NCBI RefSeq assembly: GCF_932526225.1
Contig: NC_064038.1
Coordinates: 17,783,075-17,847,074 of the forward strand
Direction of reading: 5' to 3'
Length of the DNA: 64,000 nt
Origin: Nematostella vectensis
Taxonomy: Eukaryota > Cnidaria > Anthozoa > Actiniaria > Edwardsiidae
The notes under the pieces were generated by a model. The model was given only the letters and a program-made list of their open reading frames with translations. It was not told the origin of the DNA and did not search any database. Positions 1 through 11,800 of the stretch are shown piece by piece. Every line of letters starts with the position of its first letter. Position 1 is the first letter of the stretch. The position numbers and the translations under genes are program-made.

Positions 1-611
1 GAAATGTACAGGTTACGATGAATGTACTACACACCAAGAAATGTACAGGTTATGATGAATGTGCTACACACCCAGAAATGTACAGGTTATGATACATGTC
101 CTACACACCCAGAAATGTACAAGTTATGATGAATGTCCTACACACCCAGAAATGTACAGGTTATGATGAATGTGCTACACACCCAGAAATGTACAGGTTA
201 CGATACATGTCCTACACACCCAGAAATGTACAGGTTATGATGAATGTCCTACACACCCAGAAATGTACAGGTTATGATACATGTGCTACACACCCAGAAA
301 TGTACAGGTTATGATAAATGTCCTACACACCCAGAAATGTACAGGTTATGATGAATGTGCTACACACCCAGAAATGTACAGGTTATGATACATGTCCTAC
401 ACACCCAGAAATGTACAGGTTATGATGAATGTCCTACACACCCAGAAATGTACAGGTTACGATGAATGTGCTACACACCCAGAAATGTACAGGTTACGAT
501 GAATGTGCTACACACCCAGAAATGTACAGGTTATGATACATGTCCTACACACCCAGAAATGTACAGGTTATGATGAATGTACTACACACCCAGAAATGTA
601 CAGGTTATGAT
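1..611. repeat. 37-bp minisatellite, about 16 units
   Basis: Tandem units of 37 bp, each holding the core aaatgtacaggttatgat followed by a spacer ending in cctacacaccca. Units differ by a few substitutions (gaatgt or acatgt, gtgcta or gtccta). The array starts before the window edge. It shares its core with the next array, so the two grew from one ancestral unit. It lies on the 3' side of the last recognised sorting nexin exon, so it is probably intronic. Confidence 0.95.
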
Positions 612-1545
612 ACATCGAGTCTCTCAGTGCAGATATATCTATAAATGTACAGGTTATGATACATCGAGTCTCTCAGTGCAGAGATATCTATAAATGTACT
701 CTTTATGATAGATATCGAGTCTCTTAGTGCAGAGATATCTATAAATGTACAGGTTATGATACATCAAGTCTCTCAGTGCAGAGATATCTATAAATGTACA
801 GGTTATGATACATCGAGTCTCTCAGTGCAGAGATATCTATAAATGTACTCTTTATGATAGATATCGAGTCTCTCAGTGCAGAGATATCTATAAATGTACA
901 GGTTATGATACATATCGAGTCTCTCAGTGCAGAGATATCTTTAAATGTACAGGTTATGATACATCGAGTCTCTCAGTGCAGAGATATCTATAAATGTACA
1001 GGTTATGATACATATTGAGTCTCTCAGTGCAGAGATATCTATAAATGTACAGGTTATGATACATATTGAGTCTCTCAGTGCAGATATATCTATAAATGTA
1101 CAGGTTATGATACATCGAGTCTCTCAGTGCAGAGATATCTATAAATGTACTCTTTATGATAGATATCGAGTCTCTTAGTGCAGAGATATCTATAAATGTA
1201 CAGGTTATGATACATCAAGTCTCTCAGTGCAGAGATATCTATAAATGTACAGGTTATGATACATCGAGTCTCTCAGTGCAGAGATATCTATAAATGTACT
1301 CTTTATGATAGATATCGAGTCTCTCAGTGCAGAGATATCTATAAATGTACAGGTTATGATACATATCGAGTCTCTCAGTGCAGAGATATCTTTAAATGTA
1401 CAGGTTATGATACATCGAGTCTCTCAGTGCAGAGATATCTATAAATGTACAGGTTATGATACATATTGAGTCTCTCAGTGCAGAGATATCTATAAATGTA
1501 CAGGTTATGATACATATTGAGTCTCTCAGTGCAGAGATATCTATA
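612..1545. repeat. 49-bp minisatellite with 451-bp higher-order repeat
   Basis: About 19 units of 47-51 bp combine cgagtctctcagtgcagag with the aaatgtacaggttatgat core of the preceding array. Bases from about 635 to 1085 recur with the same order of unit variants at 1086-1536, giving a 451-bp higher-order period. For example, the variant ending atatctttaaatg appears once per block. Confidence 0.93.
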
Positions 1546-2282
1546 AAGTGCTTACTTAGCACGCCTGAAATAGATTTATAAAAGGCTTCAGCCGTTTGAA
1601 GGATATCAAGCGTTTTCAAAGTTTAGCTAAAACCTTTGGCCTGTGTGTTAACATCTCAAATGGTGACTTACAAGAAACGCATGTGTTGACAAGTTCGCTA
1701 TTTTATATACAAGCTAATAGAACAGAATAATTTCATTATTTGCCAATTTGCACGCCTGCATTTTTCTTGATAATGCATAATCCAAGGTACAAAAAATATA
1801 TGTACAATCTTGGTTTAATGCCATATTACAACACTGATTGGGGCAAGAAAGGCGAGAAGCATCCCCTCTTCAGTTGGGGGTGGACCCTAGGTGTGCTCCA
1901 TGAAAGGAGTCAGTACTTGGACATCTATTTATATATAAGTACTTACTCAGCATGGCTGAGATAGATCCATAAAATACTTACTCAGCATGGCAGCGCTCTT
2001 GGCAAAGCTTGCAGTACTTATACTCAACTCTAAAATAAAACAAAATACTTTACCATGTATTACAAGGTATGAAAGTCAAGGGGTATATCCGTGTATATTT
2101 AACAAATTTTCCTCATTTTCCTGTGGTATGTACTCTTATTCACAACATTATTTGTCACCTCATTATCAAAATGTTGTGTAGTCACGAGGCGCATAGTATC
2201 CCTTGGTATGTCCTCTGATTACGCGCAAGTGTTGTAAAGTTTACATTAAAATTATTTAGTTATTTTATTGAATTTAGATATT
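1546..2282. other. Unassigned AT-rich DNA, probably intronic
   Basis: Unique sequence between two tandem arrays. I see no convincing exon, RNA gene or repeat. A short partial repeat of tacttactcagcatgg occurs near 1943 and 1976. The next sorting nexin exon was looked for here and not recognised. Confidence 0.5.
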
Positions 2283-3091
2283 GCTTTAATGTGGAAATGC
2301 TGGGAGCCAAGATAGCCCAGTTGGTAGATCATCGCTGTGGTTTAATATGGAAATGCTGGGAGCCAAGATAGCCCAGTTGGTAGATCATCGCTGTGCTTTA
2401 ATATGGAAATGCTGGGAGCCAAAATAGCCCAGTTGGTAGATCATCGCTGTGGTTTAATATGGAAATGCTGGGAGCAAAGATAGCCCAGTTGGTAGATCAT
2501 CGCTGTGCTTTAATATGGAAATGCTGGGAGCCAAGATAGCCCAGTTGGTAGATCATCGCTGTGCTTTAATATGGAAATGCTGGGAGCCAAGATAGCCCAG
2601 TTGGTAGATCATCGCTGTGGTTTAATATGGAAATGCTGGGAGCCAAGATAGCCCAGTTGGTAGATCATCGCTGTGCTTTAATATGGAAATGATGGGAGCC
2701 AAGATAGCCCAGTTGGTAGATCATCGCTGTGGTTTAAAAAGGAAATGCTGGGAGCCAAGATAGCCCAGTTGGTAGATCATCGCTGTGGTTTAATATGGAA
2801 ATACTGGGAGCCAAGATAGCTCAGTTGGTAGATCATCGCTGTGGTTTAATATGGAAATACTGGGAGCCAAGATAGCCCAGTTGGTAGATCATCGCTGTGG
2901 TTTAATATGGAAATGCTGGGAGCCAAGATAGCCCAGTTGGTAGATCATCGCTGTGCTTTAATATGGAAATGCTGGGAGCCAAGATAGCCCAGTTGGTAGA
3001 TCATCGCTGTGCTTTAATATGGAAATGCTGGGAGCCAAGATAGCCCAGTTGGTAGATCATTGCTGTGCTTTAATATGGAAATGCTGGGAGC
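2283..3091. repeat. 56-bp minisatellite with tRNA-like 5' half
   Basis: About 14 units of 56 bp. Each unit contains gccaagatagcccagttgg followed by tagatcatcgctgtgg on the plus strand. This resembles the 5' half of a tRNA: acceptor strand, then a box-A-like core TAGCNCAGTTGG, then the start of an anticodon arm. No box B or 3' half is present, so these are not functional tRNA genes. One unit (near 2820) has tagctcagttgg, an even closer box A match. Origin from a truncated tRNA or tRNA-derived SINE is inferred. Confidence 0.85.
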
Positions 3092-3512
3092 CTAGGGAGT
3101 TGAGTTAGATGGTCTTTGCTCCTCGGGTTTTTTTACGGGTTCTTCACTTTTCCTCCCTCCATAAAACCAACAATCTTGACCTAAGCTGTGATCCGTGGTC
3201 AAACATAAGTCCTATGGTGGCTGCCTGAGGGGCCTTCTTTGCCTTCAACTCCTTCGATGAGGGTGATAGCTACTTCAATTTACTTGATTTATTTTTTTGT
3301 TTGTTTCTCCGTCCACCACAATTTTGCACTAGACTCTGTATTTGAGCTCTCAAAAATAATGCAGCCTTTAATCAAAATTTGGCTCCTTTAAAGAGCCTTT
3401 GTCAGCCACGCGTTTGTATTTGATTTTATTTTTAGTTGAAAGACTAATTTGAGGATGAAATTTTGAAATAACCATCTAAAAACAAAGTTTTATACTTCAC
3501 TCTTTAATGCCA
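3092..3512. other. Unassigned intronic spacer
   Basis: Unique sequence between two arrays. Nothing recognisable was seen on either strand. Confidence 0.5.
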
Positions 3513-5713
3513 GCTTTGCGTCATTATTTACCTTTGTGTCATTATTTACCTTTGCCTCATGATTTACCTTTGCACCATGATTTATCTTTGCGTCATGATT
3601 TACCTTTGCACCATAATTTTACCTTTGCATCATGATTCACCTTTGCCTCATGATTGACCTTTGCACCATGATTTATATTTGCACCATCATTTACCTTTGC
3701 CTCATGATTTACCTTTGCCTCATGATTGACCTTTGCATCATGATTTATCTTTGCGTCATGATTTACCTTTGCCTCATGATTGACCTTTGCACCATGATTT
3801 ATCTTTGCACCATCATTTAAATTTGCCTCATGATTTACCTTTGCCTCATGATTGACCTTTGCACCATGATTTTATCTTTGCGTCATGATTTACCTTTGCC
3901 TCATGATTGACCTTTGCACCATGATTTTATCTTTGCGTCATGATTTACCTTTGCCTCATGATTGACCTTTGCACCATGATTTATCTTTGCACCATAATTT
4001 AAATTTGACTCATGATTTACCTTTGCACTATGATTTATCTTTGCGTCATGATTTACCTTTGCATCATAATTTTACCTTTGCACCATGATATATCTTTGCA
4101 TCATGATTTAACTTTGTGTCACGATTTACCTTTCCGTCTGATTTACCTTTGCACCATGATTTACCTTTGCCTCATGATTTACCTTTGCACCATGATTTAT
4201 CTTTGCGTCATGATTTACCTTTGCACCATAATTTTACCTTTGCATCATGATTCACCTTTGCCTCATGATTGACCTTTGCACCATGATTTATATTTGCACC
4301 ATCATTTACCTTTGCCTCATGATTTACCTTTGCCTCATGATTGACCTTTGCATCATGATTTATCTTTGCGTCATGATTTACCTTTGCCTCATGATTGACC
4401 TTTGCACCATGATTTATCTTTGCACCATCATTTAAATTTGCCTCATGATTTACCTTTGCCTCATGATTGACCTTTGCACCATGATTTTATCTTTGCGTCA
4501 TGATTTACCTTTGCCTCATGATTGACCTTTGCACCATGATTTTATCTTTGCGTCATGATTTACCTTTGCCTCATGATTGACCTTTGCACCATGATTTATC
4601 TTTGCACCATAATTTAAATTTGACTCATGATTTACCTTTGCACTATGATTTATCTTTGCGTCATGATTTACCTTTGCATCATAATTTTACCTTTGCACCA
4701 TGATATATCTTTGCATCATGATTTAACTTTGTGTCACGATTTACCTTTCCGTCTGATTTACCTTTGCACCATGATTTACCTTTGCCTCATGATTTACCTT
4801 TGCACCATGATTTATCTTTGCGTCATGATTTACCTTTGCCTCATGATTGACCTTTGCACCATGATTTTATCTTTGCGTCATGATTTACCTTTGCCTCATG
4901 ATTGACCTTTGCACCATGATTTATCTTTGCACCATAATTTAAATTTGACTCATGATTTACCTTTGCACTATGATTTATCTTTGCGTCATGATTTACCTTT
5001 GCATCATAATTTTACCTTTGCACCATGATATATCTTTGCATCATGATTTAACTTTGTGTCACGATTTACCTTTCCGTCTGATTTACCTTTGCACCATGAT
5101 TTACCTTTGCCTCATGATTTACCTTTGCACCATGATTTATCTTTGCGTCATGATTTACCTTTGCACCATAATTTTACCTTTGCATCATGATTCACCTTTG
5201 CCTCATGATTGACCTTTGCCTCATGATTGAACTTTGCATCATGATTTATCTTTGCGTCATGATTTACCTTTGCCTCATGATTGACCTTTGCACCATGATT
5301 TATCTTTGCACCATAATTTAAATTTTCCTCATGATTTACCTTTGTCTCATGATTGACCTTTGCCTCATGATTGACCTTTGCACCATGATTTTATCTTTGC
5401 GTCATGATTTACCTTTGCCTCATGATTGACCTTTGCACCATGATTTTATTTTTGCGTCATGATTTACCTTTGCCTCATGATTGACCTTTGCACCATGATT
5501 TTATTTTTGCGTCATGATTTACCTTTGCCTCATGATTGACCTTTGCACCATGATTTATCTTTGCACCATAATTTAAGTTTGACTCATGATTTACTTTTGC
5601 ACTATGATTTATCTTTGAGTCATGATTTACCTTTGCATCATAATTTTACCTTTGCACCATGATATATCTTTGCATCATGATTTACCTTTGTGTCATGATT
5701 TACATTTGCATTA
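3513..5713. repeat. 18-bp minisatellite carrying 5'-splice-site-like units, intron 8
   Basis: About 120 units of roughly 18 bp. On the minus (gene sense) strand the commonest unit reads gcaaaggtaaatcatgag. The array directly follows the donor of exon 8 (cgcaaag, then gtaatcataatg), which it resembles, so most units present a good AAG/GTAAAT donor-like site. Higher-order blocks recur with periods of 615 bp (about 3632 against 4247) and 325 bp (about 4627 against 4952). Confidence 0.93.
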
Positions 5714-5720
5714 TGATTAC

Positions 5721-5814
5721 CTTTGCGATGCATAACCAGAATCTCAACATTATGGTGGAGTTTCTTCAGCTGTTGATCCAGCGTCTCTATTTGTTGTTGT
5801 TTCTCCTCAAACCA
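5721..5814 (-). CDS. SNX1/2 exon 8 (start of BAR domain)
   Basis: 94 bp, phase 0 in, phase 1 out. It begins [20 protein letters not shown] and ends HRK plus one base, matching the first BAR helix of SNX1/2. Acceptor ttccag; donor gtaatc. The tandem array of intron 8 begins immediately after the donor. Confidence 0.9.
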
Positions 5815-8800
5815 CTGGAAGTACAAGCAATGCAACATTGAAAAGCACAGAGCTGCCACAAACTATTTGTTCTAGGCCTAGGTTAGAGAAACATTGAGAG
5901 CAACAGAACTTGTTTATGATCTGCATTTTCATGTTTGAGTCTAAAAACATGTTGCAACTTGAGAGTTAAAATTTTTAAGTGAAATTCAAAATCTCAGAAT
6001 TGAAAGCATGTTCATTATTGTTCTACTTGCCATTCTTATCATACCTGATCTACAGTACTACACTAGCATAGAGTACAATACCTGATCTACACTAGTATAG
6101 AAATACAATACCTGATCTACACTAATAGAGAGTACAATACCTGATCCACACTAGTAGAGAGTACAATACCTGATCTACACTAGTATAGAAATACAATACC
6201 TGATCTACACTAATAGAGAGTACAATACCTGATCTACACTAGTATAGAAATACAATACCTGATCTACACTAGTAGAGAGTACAATACCTGGTCTACACTA
6301 GTAGAGAGTACAATACCTGATCTACACTAGTAGAGAGTACAATACCTGATCTACACTAGTATAGAAATACAATACCTGATCTACACTAGTAGAGAGTACA
6401 ATACCTGATCTACACTAGTATAGATGTGCAATACCTAATCTACACTAGTATAGAGTACAATACCTGATTTAAGGTACTACAGCAGTAAAAAATACCTGAT
6501 CCGACTCTGACATCTTGGTGGTCAAACTAAACATTGTGTCTCCCATGGACTTGACTAGACGCTTTAGTCCACCGCCGCTCAGCGCTGCAGTATCTTTGGC
6601 TCTTGGGAGCTGAAATAAACCAGCTTTTACTTGTTAAGTACTGTTTAATAAATGAGCAATTGGCTTTTAGCTGGCATTGAGACTGCTATGGGGCAAGAGC
6701 CCAAGGGGGTCTTAAAACCACTAAAATGACAATACTGAGTTTAAGAACTTCTAAAACTCATGAGTTTTCAGTAGCCATTCTGTTCACCCACTTATAAACA
6801 AAAGCCCATGGTCTCCATTTCTCACATTGGACCTTTACGAAAGAGTGAGTGGCATTGAGTTCCCTCAATAAGTCTTTGGCTTTGCTACAGCATTAGCCAC
6901 AAGCCACAAAAAAACACAGAGGTGTTTCTAAAATCATCGCTCATTCATTGATTGCTTATACAACCAAAAGCCTGGATAAGTCTTATCCACCAGTTAAATC
7001 CTTATCCAGCAAATAAAAGTTATCAGAGTGGCGTGATTCGGTTGCACAAAGCCCGAAATAAAGTTATCCAGATGATAGGTCGGACAAAATCTTATCCACT
7101 GAATAAATGTGAAGAAAAAGTAAAATGGCGTCTTGCTTTCTAATTTATGGTCAGAATTTAGATTAATTTTAGACACAGTGCCAATTGAAATAAATGCAAA
7201 CGACGAATTTCACAGTCTGTAAATTTACAATGAATTATAAACTTACATGCAGCTCTGACTAGAAACAATCTATATTGGCCGTTCTGTCAAGAAATGAGAC
7301 TCTTCCAAGAGTAGAAACAATCTATATTGCCCGTTCTGTCAAGAAATGAGACTCTTTCAAGACAGGAGGGAGCTTAACCCTTATCCCTGTGATCATTCCA
7401 TGATATATGTGCACTTTGCTTTGGTAAACTGTTTGTTTTCTGGCACTTTTTGTAGCTCTTTCAATGGTACCATTTTGTTTGAAGAAAAAAAACCCACATG
7501 CTTTGCATATTTACCATGGAAACGGGAAGCCATTTAGTGGTAAATGATGGCTATTCAGCGGATAGTTATCCAGCGTTCTATCCACGTCTTCATCTACCGG
7601 ATAACTATCCGCTGGATAGGGATTTTATGTGACGGGTAGCGCCTATCTGACTTATCCAGGCTTTGTGCAACCGGCCCTTCTGTTGAAGGGCTCTGTTTAA
7701 CAAAGTAGACAGTGAAATTTCTGGGTTTAGCAGCTAAGTGTTGCAACATTCATTATTTGTTGTTTGCTTGTGCGGTTTGTAATCAAAGGCTTATTTTCAT
7801 TAGTAGTCATAATTAATGAGTTTAATTATTAGGTGACAATTTAATATATATGTTTTCACTTGATACAGTGTCTATGAAATGTGATTTTTAAACAAAAAGG
7901 TTTTACTTGATATGATGTCAATGAAAGAATACAAATTTTAACCAAGATTCTGCCTCCAGATGCCAAGCTACCCCCTTAAACTTGCGACTGTTCTAGGCCT
8001 GACCTACCTCGTCTGCTTCTAAAAACTGTCTAAAATCAGGATCTTTTCTCAGCTCTGGGTGTGCAGCAACCCTGTTTAGGAACCTGCCAAAAATAACAAG
8101 GAAAAGATGATGATTCATTTGGGTATGGCACCCTAGAGGGAATAATGCTGAAGGGTGACAATTCATTTGGGTATGGCACCCTAGGGGGAATAATGCTAAA
8201 GGGTGACAATTCATTTGGGTATTGCACCCTAGGGGGAATAATGCTGAAGGGTGACGATTCATTTGGGTATGGCACCCTAGGGGGAATCGTGCTGAAGGGT
8301 GACAATTCATTTGGGTATGGCACCCTAGGGGGAATAATGCTGAAGGGTGACGATTCATTTGGGTATGGCACCCTAGGGGGAATAATGCTGAAGGGTGGCG
8401 ATTCATTTGGGTATGGCACCCTAGGGGGAATAATGCTGAAGGGTGACGATTCATTTGGGTATGGCACCCTAGGGGGAATAATGCTGAAGGGTGACAATTC
8501 ATTTGGGTATGGCACCCTAGGGGGAATAATGCTAAAGGGTGATGATTCATTTGGGTATGGCACCCTAGGGGGAATAATGCTGAAGGTTGACGATTCATTT
8601 GGATATGGCACCCTAGGGGGAATAATGCTGAAGGGTGACGATTCATTTGGGTATGACACCCTAGGGGGAATAATGCTGAAGGGTGACGATTCATTTGGGT
8701 ATGGCACCCTAGGGGGAATAGTGCTGAAGGGTGACAATTCATTTGGGTATGGCACCCTAGGGGGAATAATGCTGAAGGGTGACGATTCATTTTGGTATGG

Positions 8801-11800
8801 CACCCTAGGGGGAATAATGCTGAAGGGTGGCGATTCATTTGGGTATGGCACCCTAGGGGGAATAATGCTGAAGGGTGACGATTCATTTGGGTATGGCACC
8901 CTAGGGGGAATAATGCTGAAGGGTGACGATTCATTTGGGTATGGCACCCTAGGGGGAATAATGCTGAAGGGTGACGATTCATTTGGGTGTGGCACCCTAG
9001 GGGGAATAATGCTGAAGGGTGATGATTCATTTGGGTGTGGCACCCTAGGGGGAATAATGCTGAAGGGTGACGATTCATTTGGGTGTGGTCCCCTAGGGGG
9101 AATAATGCTGAAGGGTGACAATTCATTTTGGTGTGGCACCCTAGGGGGAATAATGCTGAAGGGTGACGATTCATTTGGGTGTGGCACCCTAGGGGGAATA
9201 ATGCTGAAGGGTGACGATTCATTTTGGTGTGGCACCCTAGGGGGAATAGTACTGAAGGGTGACGATTCATTTGGGTGTGGCACCCTAGGGGGAATAGTGC
9301 TGAAGGGTGACGATTCATTTTGGTGTGGCACCCTAGGGGGAATAGTACTGAAGGGTGACGATTCATTTGGGTGTGGCACCCTAGGGGGAATAGTGCTGAA
9401 GGGTGACGATTCATTTGGGTGTGGCACCCTAGGGGGAATAGTGCTGAAGGGTGACGATTCATTTGGGTGTGGCACCCTAGGGGGAATAGTACTGAAGGGT
9501 GACGATTCATTTGGGTGTGGCACCCTAGGGGGAATAGTGCTGAAGGGTGATGATTCATTTGGGTGTGGCACCCTAGGGGGAATAGTGCTGAAGGGTGATG
9601 ATTCATTTGAGTGTGGCACCCTAGGGGGAATAGTGCTGAAGGGTGATGATTCATTTGGGTGTGGCACCCTAGGGGGAATAGTGCTGAAGGGTGATGATTT
9701 ATTTGGGTGTGGCACCCTAGGGGGAATAGTGCTGAAGGGTGATGATTTATTTGGGTGTGGCACCCTAGGGGGAATAGTGCTGAAGGGTGATGATTCATTT
9801 GGGTGTGGCACCCTAGGGGAATAGTGCTGAAGGGTGATGATTCATTTGGGTGTGGCACCCTAGGGGGAATAGTGCTGAAGGGTGATGATTCATTTGGGTG
9901 TGGCACCCTAGGGGGAATAGTGCTGAAGGGTGATGATTCATTTGGGTGTGGCACCCTAGGGGGAATAGTGCTGAAGGGTGGTGATTCATTTGGGTGTGGC
10001 CCCCTAGGGGGAATAATGCTGAAGGGTGACGATTTATTTGGGTATGGCACCCTAGGGGGAATAATGCGCAAGGGTGATGATTTATTTGGGTGTGGCCCCC
10101 TAGGGGGAATAATGCTGCAGGGTGGCGGTTCATTTGGGTGTGGCCCCCTAGGGGGAATAATGCTGCAGGGTGACGATTCATTTGGGTGTGGCACCCTAGG
10201 GGGAATAATGCTGAAGGGTGACGATTCATTTGGGTATGGCCCCCTAGGGGGAATAATGCTGCAGGGTGGCGATTCATTTGGGTGTGGCCCCCTAGGGGGA
10301 ATAATGCTGCAGGGTGGCGGTTCATTTGGGTGTGGCCCCCTAGGGGGAATAATGCTGCAGGGTGACGATTCATTTGGGTGTGGCACCCTAGGGGGAATAA
10401 TGCTGAAGGGTGACGATTCATTTGGGTATGGCCCCCTAGGGGGAATAATGCTGCAGGGTGGCGATTCATTTGGGTGTGGCCCCCTAGGGGGAATAATGCG
10501 GAAGGGTGACGATTCATTTGGGTGTGGCACCCTAGAGGGAATAATGCTGTAGGGTGACGATTCATTTGGGTGTGGCACCCTAGGGGGAATAGTGCTGAAG
10601 GGTGACGATTCATTTGGGTATGGCACCCTAGGGGGAATAATGCTGAAGGGTGACGATTCATTTGGGTGTGGCACCCTAGGGGGGAAAAGTGCAAAAACTG
10701 ATCCCTGAATGGGGGAGTTGTAAGACTGGAGTTCCCTTAGTCAACACCAAGAATCTACTGTATACAAGTTGTATTAAGGTTATTCCTCTGAAATTGAAGT
10801 TATGGTGAGAATCTTTTCAGAGCTTACCAGATTTCGTAAAGCGACAAACTAAACAACATTTTGAAATGAAAAACAAGGTTACCCAGATCAGTTTTAGGGC
10901 AAAATCCCATTGTGGACATAAATTTGGCGAATAAAATTAATAAAAAAAAAACAGTTAAAGTCATTCCCAACGAAAAATATCTTTAACTTAAATGTTTATT
11001 TTTCTGGTGAAAAATAAGCCCCAAAACCCACTTGAAAAAAATATTTATGGTTTTTCAAAATTTTCTTGTCATCTGCACTCCTAATGCCTAAAAAGTTCAA
11101 AGTGATTATCACATGCAGATCACCTTCTGGTTCAGATGGGGGTGTGGATTGTGAATCAGAATATTCATCTTATCAAATTAGTCAAGTCCTTTATGTTGAT
11201 ATTTTTGTATCATAAAAGTGGAGAGGCAGTTACTCACCTCTCTAGAACAGCCCTTCGTTTGCCGATGAAGTCAGTGGAGTTCGAGTCTTCTTTGGAAAAC
11301 TTGACCTTGCTCATCCCTGGTAATAAAAAACACAATAAATAGGTAAATAAACAATGTGTGCTACATGACGTTAAATACTGTACAACTAACATTAAAAAAA
11401 CATTTAGAAATAAGAATACATTCCTTGAAGTTGGAATGACTTGTAAAGATGCAGAATCAAAGGCATAGAAGGGGTTAAGGTGTCTATAACATGCCCAATC
11501 ACATGTTCACCAAAATGTCCAATCACAAGTACACCAACATGCCCAATCACATGTACACCAACATGCCCAATCACATGTACACCAACATGCCCAATCACAT
11601 GTACACCAACATGCCCAATCACATGTACACCAACATGCCCAATCACATGTACACCAACATGCCCAATCACATGTACACCAACATGTCCAATCACATGTAC
11701 ACCAACATGCCCAATCACATGTACACCAACATGCCCAATCACATGTATACCAACATGCCCAATCACATGTACACCAACATGCCCAATCACATGTATTACA

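Noticed and set aside
1392-1619. Next SNX exon on the minus strand after exon 8
   Set aside because: The frame from 1619 does not match the SNX1/2 BAR sequence and runs into the 49-bp array.
2283-3091. Cluster of functional tRNA genes
   Set aside because: Only the 5' half resembles a tRNA. Box B, the T arm and a terminator are missing.
3632-5212. MIYLC-type repeat peptides
   Set aside because: Translation of the 18-bp intronic satellite.
1-5713. CRISPR array
   Set aside because: Repeats are contiguous, with no unique spacers, in a eukaryotic intron setting.
7993-10694. Long open frames (up to 893 codons) across the 48-bp array
   Set aside because: They consist of the repeat unit in every frame and strand and lie in an SNX intron. 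Only the last few codons of two of them overlap true exon 6.
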